This document shows positions 58,310-64,000 of a stretch of 64,000 nucleotides of DNA, one piece after another. A program made the translations under genes and the position numbers. Source of the stretch: Callorhinus ursinus. Lineage: Eukaryota > Chordata > Mammalia > Carnivora > Otariidae. The notes beneath the pieces were generated by a model, which did no database searches, was not told the DNA's origin, and saw only the letters and a list, made by a program, of their open reading frames with translations. The DNA is taken from contig NW_020312968.1 in assembly GCF_003265705.1 (NCBI RefSeq), positions 10,655,732-10,719,731 on the forward strand. Direction: 5' to 3'. Position 1 is the stretch's first letter; every line of letters begins with the position of its first letter.

Positions 58310-59160
58310 AAACACTGCGGACACCCACAGTGTGCCGGGGCAGGCCGCGGAGAACGTTACCGCCGCGCCACAAGGCACCGGGCCACCGACGGGCACCGGG
58401 GCTCGCTGCCTTCTGCCAGCTCAGTCTGCAGCTTCCCAGACGCCCTCTCTCCTCGCCCGCAGGCGCCTCCGCCTCCACTCCCATGCAGTGGGCCCATTCC
58501 TTCTGACCTGAGGGTGAACTGCGGGCTGGCCCTGTCCCAGCCCAGCGTCGCCATCCCTCCCTAGCTCCCTCCAGGCAGGTGCGGCCCAGCTCCCTGGCCA
58601 CATCACGACCCTTTCGCGCAGTCCAGAACCAGTGCCTGGCGCGAGGCGCGAGCGGGAGCGCAGGGTCAAGGTTCCCGGGAGGAAGTGCGGCCTGGCGGGG
58701 CAGCGCGGGGCAGCCACCCGCCTAACTCCACGGCCGAGGGCTGGCGGCAGGGAGGGGGCGGCGGCTGCGGACCCGCAGGCGGACTGGGGGACCGCAGCAC
58801 CGCCGCCAACTACGTCCAGGCGTGCCTGGGTTCTTGGGGCTCACCAGTGAAAAGAGGACGAAAATCCCACCGGGGAGGAAGAACGCACCCTCCTCTGCCT
58901 CCTGGCTGGCCACCTTGGGTGGAGTCGGGGAGTTCCGCGCGGACCCGGGCGCAGCAGGTGCAGTTCCGGCCGTGACCTTCCCACTGCTCCAACCAAGCGC
59001 TTCCTAGACAAACGCGGAGCGGAGCGCCCGGCGCTGGGCTGGGGAAGCGACGGCGCGAGCTTGGGGCGGCCGGGTCCTGGGGGTACAAGTGCGCTTCCGG
59101 GCACGCCGGGCCTGGAGCAGGGAGCCGGGAAATTAGGTCCATTTAGGCCTGGTCTCCGAG
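58310..59160. promoter_or_regulatory. Orphan CpG island, first block
   Basis: Strongly G+C- and CpG-rich sequence about 3.4 kb beyond the FOXD4 stop codon. Many overlapping open frames on both strands, none with homology I recognise. It could be the promoter of an unannotated non-coding transcript, a developmental enhancer, or the 5' end of a gene not visible here. Confidence 0.55.
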
Positions 59161-59230
59161 ACCCACCCGAGGCCCAAGCAGGAGAAGGTCACGGGCGCCC
59201 TTAGGGTTAGCGGTTTAGAAACCAAATAGG

Positions 59231-59462
59231 GGGGCGCCTGGGTGGCTCAGTTGGTTAAGCGACTGCCTTCGGCTCAGGTCATGATCCTGGAGTCCCGGGA
59301 TCGAGTCCCACATCGGGCTCCCTGCTGCTCAGCAGAGAGTCTGCTTCTCCCTCTGACCCTCCCCCCTCTCATGTGCTCTCTCTCTCTCATTCTCGCTCTC
59401 TCAAATAAATAAATAAATAAAATCTTAAAAAAAAATCACACCTCATTAAAAAAAAAAATAAA
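59231..59462 (+). mobile_element. CAN-SINE splitting the orphan CpG-rich region
   Basis: Clean head 'ggggcgcctgggtggctcag', core and tail. Flanks 'aaaccaaatagg' / 'aaaccaatagg'. Confidence 0.96.
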
Positions 59463-59504
59463 GAAACCAATAGGGCCCGGTTCCACCGCCTAAGGGTCTT
59501 GGGG

Positions 59505-59680
59505 CGAGTGTCTCAGTTTCTTTAAGTCGCAAACTTCTCATCCGTGTGATGGGGATTCCAGCGTGCCTTCTCCACGGGGTGCTGGGAGGGCTAAAGAGGA
59601 GCCCAGTGCCTGGCAAACAGACAGAGAGCAGAGGAGAACGGTGAGCCGCTGTCCTTACTGCCATCAGTTATTAGCCGGTG
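59505..59680 (+). repeat. MIR SINE
   Basis: 'gtctcagtttctttaagtcg', 'ctcatccgtgtgatggggat' and 'gagcccagtgcctggcaaac' follow the MIR order. Confidence 0.65.
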
Positions 59681-59689
59681 GGACCCGAG

Positions 59690-60860
59690 GGGGAGTCGCT
59701 TTACCTGCTTTCCCTCCTGCCCTCGCCCCAGCCTCCCTGCGCCTCCCAGCCCGTAGGCTCCGCTCCCCCAGCCGCTCGGGAAGTGTCCAGTCAGCCCGGT
59801 CTCAAGAAGACGAGCCCGAAGGTCGGAGGCAACCCCGTCTCTCGATCCCTCTGCGCAACAGGGAAGCGCTGTGCCTTGCGTGCGGGGGTTTACAGCAGAC
59901 CCGCGCTGTGGCCCTGACAGCCGCGGGAACCCGGGAGGCGCCCGGACGCCCGTGCGCGGACCCACCTGTCCCCCGCGCCGCCCCGCCAGCAGTGTGGGCT
60001 CAGCCCGGGCTCGTCCTCACCGCGGGGCTGGTGCTGGCCGCAGTATCCGGGCCGTGGCTGGGCGGGTCGGGAGGGGCACCCCGTGGACCCCCCGCGAGGC
60101 CCGACCTGTCCGCGCAGTCGCCAAGTTCAACTGGAGAACAACGTTTACTTTACTCTTCCACCGAATCCACAATTTTCTTGAAAATTCATGTTCGATATGG
60201 TTTCATTAGTAGGAGAGGGAGGGGCCGGCTTGAGCCGGGTTCTGAGCCTCAGACACTCGTGTTCGTGACGGTGCTCGTCTGGCCTGGGGCAAAGCGAAGG
60301 AAGAAACGGGCTTCAGCCCCGAGGGTCGGCTCTGGGCTCAGCGGCGGCTCCACCCATTGCTCCCACGAAGTTTGTTGACCGAATCAATGAACGCGTGTAG
60401 GCCTGGAGAGGGTTTCGCACTAAAGAGCAAGGGGAGTCGGGGGTGGGGGGGCGGCGCTGGAACGTGAACGGGATTGTTCTTGGTAGGAAATAAGCTCCTT
60501 TATTAGGGCTTGTTGCCAAACACAGGTAGCCCCAGATCTACAGAATATGCTAAACGGATCTTAAAGCTGGGGTGCAGAGGGTCTGGCAAGACGTGGCAAA
60601 ACCTGAGAAGGGAAAGTGGCTGGCGGGGAGGGTTAGAAGGGGCTTTTGGGTCGCCGGCAGCCGGAGCTGCGGGGAATCCGCGGTGCTGGTGTTGCGGACT
60701 AAGGCTTCACTGCACGTGCAGGGCGGAGCGAGAATGGAAGTTCGAGTCTAGGCGGCCACCGGGGGTTGGGCTTGAGAACTTTCCAGAACGTCCCCAGAAC
60801 TGCACTACTGCAAGCCCGGAGGGGGTGAGGATCGCAGGCAAGACTTGCGAAGAAGTTCTC
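59690..60860. promoter_or_regulatory. Orphan CpG island, second block
   Basis: CpG-rich, densest at 59.75-60.12 kb, with a GC-rich shoulder to about 60.86 kb. The open frame at 59563-60378 (+, 271 codons) is Arg/Pro/Ala/Gly-rich with no recognisable domain and starts inside a MIR, so I do not call it a gene. Confidence 0.5.
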
Positions 60861-60899
60861 AGTGCTGGGGAGGAGATGAGAAACTGGGGTAAAAGTGGA

Positions 60900-61695
60900 C
60901 CAATTAAACGGCTGTAAAAATGTGTCTGTCTTCCCTAGAAATTCACAGCTAGAACAGCGGAGTAGATGAAGGGAAAGGACCTTCTCACATTTACCAAGTG
61001 ACTTCTCCCAAAGCGGCAAAGAATGCAATTCTTTTGAAACAGGAGCCCTTCTCCGGACCGGGAGTGCTAGTGCCGCAGGGTCTCTAGAGACTTGCTTTCT
61101 CTGGGGAGTATTTCCTGATGGGCATCTTCGTCTGGTTTCCCTCCCACCCGATCACCTGGAGCTGAATGACAGTGAAACCTTTCTGGTTGCAAAGTTCTTT
61201 CAGAAATGCCCTTTGAAACAACAACAACAAAGTTCTCTCTGTTCTAAAGAAATGGACTATAAGCCCTTAGAAGGCATCTATCTGGGGAGAAAATGGTTTT
61301 AATTGTAAATGTCCACAACACAGTTGCTACATTTGATCCTTGCTTTTTTCCCTGGCCCTGCTTTTGAAAATTCTAATGCCTTTTTTTTTTTTTAATTTCC
61401 CTAGTAAATGTTGGCTACTACATTCTAAGTTGATCTCAGATGGCGCTCCGCTTTATCCAGGCAAAAAATCAACGTCTTTAGAAAAATGAAAAACAAATGG
61501 AGAATATATTTACAGTTCCCTCCAATTCTTTTTTCTTCTATCCGTTTCATAAATACTGAATCCCGTTATTTTAAAACCCAGGACCTTTTCAACTTCAAAT
61601 ATTTGGAAGTTTTGAAAGCCGTTTTGAAATTTGTTTCTGCTACCTATAATGAATATGAATTGTAAAACTAAATTGTTTAACTGGGAGGAAAGAAC
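60900..61695. other. Intergenic sequence, nothing recognised
   Basis: Unique-looking. No exon seen. Confidence 0.4.
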
Positions 61696-61699
61696 GTTT

Positions 61700-61882
61700 T
61701 ATTTTTTTAAGATTTTATTTATTTGCTAGAGAGAGAGCGCGCCCACAAGCAGGGGGAGGGGCAGAGGGAGAAGCAGGCTGCCTGCTAAGCAGGGAGCTCA
61801 TCGCTGGGCTAGATCCCAGGGCCCTGAGATCATGACCCCAGCAGAAGGCAGAGGCTTAACCGGCTGAGCCACCCAGGGGACC
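61700..61882 (-). mobile_element. CAN-SINE
   Basis: Reverse tail 'aagattttatttatttgcta', GA-rich stretch and head 'gagccacccaggggaccc'. Confidence 0.94.
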
Positions 61883-61971
61883 CAAGAACTAAGTTTTGAA
61901 AGAGGTTCCACTTAGAAATCGATTATTGAGAAGTAATATGAAATAAATGATGAAGTGTAGTGATTTCGCAT

Positions 61972-61977
61972 TTTATT
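61972..61977 (-). terminator. FOXD4: Candidate FOXD4 polyadenylation signal
   Basis: AATAAA on the minus strand, 613 bases past the FOXD4 stop. No other canonical AATAAA is seen between it and the stop. Position is plausible but unproven. Confidence 0.3.
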
Positions 61978-62539
61978 TAGTCTATATAGCTAGCTTGATT
62001 TCAACATCTTTCCACGTAAGATGGCACATCAGACACACAGATCTGAAACAAATGTTTCAAAATTAAAATTCCATATTACACATCCATTTCAGGAAGACAT
62101 AAAGAACATAAGTATTTTGGACTTGACTTGGGACTAATATTTACAATTCCTAGGGAGTAAACAAGGGGAAACAAGTCTGCATTGGACATTGTGTATTTTC
62201 TTTTTCTTTCTTTCTTTTTAACCAGAACAAAATATCCTGCTTGCGCTCCTACTTCCTCTGGATATGTGTAACCGGAAAAGCCCTGGAAGCCACAACCGGA
62301 GGCTGGAAAAAGAAAAAGGACAAGAATTGCCGCTGTCCGATGTTTATGTCCCGGTTGTCTGACAGTATCCAACTTGAGCTTTGTAAATATTTTGCAGTGA
62401 CCCGAACTGTGGTTCAGTTAGTGGTTGTTCCGATGAGGGATTCAGATGCACCCGCGTTGTCCCTGCCGTGTAGGGTGTTGTGCGTGAAGGCAGAAGGCGA
62501 GGAGAGCGGGACCCCTCATTGCTCTGCACTACACCTTGG

Positions 62540-64000
62540 CTGCAGTTGCGCCCCGCGGAGTCAGCGCCCGGACAGGGTGTGGATGCTCCTCAAAAGGCTG
62601 GCAAGGCACCCTCTCTGCCGGAAAGGCTGGCCACCGTGGTCAGCCCGGAGCCTTCTGCTCCAGGCTGACACCCCAGCAGCGCCGCGGGGGCGGACAGGTG
62701 TTGGCCCAGCAGAGGGCCCTCGCTTGGAGCGCCGCCGCTGGTACAGCCCTGCTGCTGGGGCTGCTCTGAAACGGTCCCGGCAGCCGACGCGGCGGCCGCA
62801 GCGGACACGTGCAGCAAGGGGGTAGCGGCCCGGTGCTGCAACAGGCCCGCCGGGCGCTGCAGCAGGTGGCAATAGCCCCACGGGGTCGGGGGCAGACCCT
62901 GCCTGGCCCTGGTGCCCCCTCCCCGGACCCCTCGCATGATACTCTCGATGCTGAAGGGGGTGCATCGGTCTCGCGGCGGCGCCGCCGGCCCCTTGCCCTC
63001 CTCCCAAGGCTGGGAGCGCAGAGAGGGCTGCAGCGCCGAGAACGCGCCGGTGGCGGCCAGGTCGGCGCCCAGCGCTTTCCTGGGCGTCTCGGCGCAGGCC
63101 GGGGCCGACAGCAGCAGGTAGCGAAGCGGGTGAGGGTGCAGCAGCACGCACTGGCGGCTGCCGGCGGCGGCGGGGTAGGCCCCTGGGACTGGCGGCGGCG
63201 GGGCTGGGGGCCCGAGCAGCAGGCCCGGGCAGGGGCCGTGCAGGGCGGCGGGCGCGGCGGGCAGGGGCAGGGGGTGGTGCAGGTGGACTCCCGGCGGCGG
63301 GTGGTGGCGCTTGAAGCGCTTCCTGCGCCGGAGGAAGCTGCCGTTGTCAAACATGTCCTGGGAGGCGGGGTCCAGGCTCCAGTAGTTGCCCTTGCCCGGG
63401 CGGCCCGGCTCGCGGGGGATCTTGACGAAGCAGTCGTTGAGCGAGAGGTTGTGGCGGATGCTGTTCTGCCAGGCGGGGAACTTGCGGCGGTAGTAGGGGA
63501 AGCGGCCGCTGATGAAGGCGCAGATGCCGCTGAGCGTGAGACGCTTGTGCGGGCTCTGCAGGATGGCCATGGTGATGAGCGCTATGTACGAGTAGGGGGG
63601 CTTCGCCGGCTGCGGGCCGTCCCCAGAGGCCGCCGCAGGGCCGCTCAATGCCCTGAACTCGGTGCCAAACTTGGAGGAGTCGCTCGGGGCGCCGCCGCCT
63701 TCGGGGGGCTCTCGGGGAAGCGCGCCCGCGCCCCGCCGCGCCTCCGGCGTCCCCGGCGGCCGCAGCTGCGCTAGGAACCGCTGGCTCTCCGCCGCCTCTT
63801 CGTCTTCCTCTCCCTCCTCGTCTTCATCTTCCTCCTCTCCCAGGATGTCGATCTCACCGTCTTCCCCGTCGGAGCGCCGGAGGCTGCGCTGCGGTGCGCG
63901 GCGGAGGCGCTTGGGTTTTGGCAAGTTCATGGAGGATCGGGTCCTGCAGACGCAGAGGAGGTAGCGGCCGCTCACCCGGCTCGCGGCGGGGCTGGGCTGG
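62540..64000. promoter_or_regulatory. FOXD4: CpG island covering FOXD4
   Basis: G+C- and CpG-dense over the whole coding exon and to the window edge. Only 70 bases upstream of the start codon are present, so the promoter cannot be analysed. The long plus-strand frame 62809-63774 is an antisense shadow of the coding exon. Confidence 0.8.
62590..63930 (-). CDS. FOXD4: FOXD4, forkhead box D4 transcription factor (single exon)
   Basis: The minus-strand frame of 446 codons starts at the ATG at 63930, giving [18 protein letters not shown], the FOXD4-family N-terminus. An in-frame ATG 45 bases upstream (63975) opens a sequence unlike the family and is not used. An acidic Glu/Asp-rich region covers residues 21-49. 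The forkhead domain covers about 108-207, starting [15 protein letters not shown], with recognition helix [15 protein letters not shown] (154-168) and a basic wing-2 end RRRKRFKR. An eh1-like Groucho/TLE-binding motif FSIESIM is at 326-332. The linker is Pro/His/Ala-rich and the C-terminus Ala/Gly-rich. No frameshift or stop interrupts it. FOXD4 binds DNA in the nucleus and, in vertebrate embryos, promotes neural ectoderm. The C-terminal 80 residues differ from primate FOXD4-like proteins as I remember them, so that part is the least certain. Confidence 0.93.
   Translation of the reverse strand: MNLPKPKRLRRAPQRSLRRSDGEDGEIDILGEEEDEDEEGEEDEEAAESQRFLAQLRPPGTPEARRGAGALPREPPEGGGAPSDSSKFGTEFRALSGPAAASGDGPQPAKPPYSYIALITMAILQSPHKRLTLSGICAFISGRFPYYRRKFPAWQNSIRHNLSLNDCFVKIPREPGRPGKGNYWSLDPASQDMFDNGSFLRRRKRFKRHHPPPGVHLHHPLPLPAAPAALHGPCPGLLLGPPAPPPPVPGAYPAAAGSRQCVLLHPHPLRYLLLSAPACAETPRKALGADLAATGAFSALQPSLRSQPWEEGKGPAAPPRDRCTPFSIESIMRGVRGGGTRARQGLPPTPWGYCHLLQRPAGLLQHRAATPLLHVSAAAAASAAGTVSEQPQQQGCTSGGAPSEGPLLGQHLSAPAALLGCQPGAEGSGLTTVASLSGREGALPAF

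Noticed and set aside
59563..60378. 271-codon plus-strand open frame in the orphan CpG island
   Set aside because: It starts within a MIR, is Arg/Pro/Gly/Ala-rich with no domain, and overlaps other open frames on the minus strand.
62809..63774. 321-codon plus-strand open frame
   Set aside because: It is exactly antisense to the FOXD4 coding exon and is open because of GC-rich third positions. No domain is recognisable.
63931..63975. Upstream in-frame ATG for FOXD4 at 63975
   Set aside because: The extra 15 residues do not resemble FOXD4-family N-termini, while the ATG at 63930 gives the expected MNLP start.

Overview
The window is mammalian nuclear DNA from a carnivoran. About 33 tRNA-Lys-derived CAN-SINE copies share the head 'gggcgcctgggtggctcag' and an A/T-rich tail preceded by a CT-rich stretch. 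I see the arctoid-type head and middle (bear, seal or mustelid lineage) and no copy of the dog-type SINEC_Cf or the cat-type SINE, so an arctoid caniform is the best guess. This is inferred from repeat type, not from a species marker. Positions 45756-45855 are a 100-N assembly gap.

Only two protein-coding genes can be supported, both on the minus strand. PGM5 (phosphoglucomutase-like protein 5, aciculin) contributes coding exon 1 (20813-20553) in a CpG island and exon 2 (1644-1482). They are separated by an 18.9 kb intron 1, and the rest of the gene lies beyond position 1. FOXD4 (forkhead transcription factor, single exon, 446 codons) occupies 63930-62590 and its promoter runs off the right edge. 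FOXD4 upstream of PGM5 in the same orientation is the arrangement around the FOXD4-like/PGM5 locus of human chromosome 9, so this looks like the unduplicated ancestral order.

Layout: 1-508 is the antisense 5' UTR of a young L1 that leaves the window. 509-20552 is PGM5 exon 2 and intron 1, carrying SINEs, an L2 copy, MaLR-type LTR relics, an ERVL pol relic and several old L1 3' ends. It also holds a previously unlabelled inverted duplication (12430-12656 against 14178-14407, about 92% identical by eye). 20.3-21.2 kb is the PGM5 CpG island. The stretch from 16.9 to 26.9 kb has no SINE. 26.5-34 kb is rich in L1, including a 3.4 kb L1 with its 5' part inverted (twin priming) and 16-base target-site duplications. 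34-58 kb is intergenic with dense SINEs, hAT MITEs, MIRs and LTRs. 58.3-60.9 kb is an orphan GC-rich, CpG-rich region with no recognisable gene. 62.5-64 kb is the FOXD4 CpG island.

The two genes are not known to act together: FOXD4 is a nuclear DNA-binding regulator and PGM5 is a catalytically weak or inactive phosphoglucomutase homologue at adherens junctions and focal adhesions of muscle. I found no evidence for a novel multi-gene system. The features most worth a second look are the inverted duplication, the orphan CpG island, the triple SINE target repeat, the nested MER20/L1/SINE stack and the twin-primed L1.
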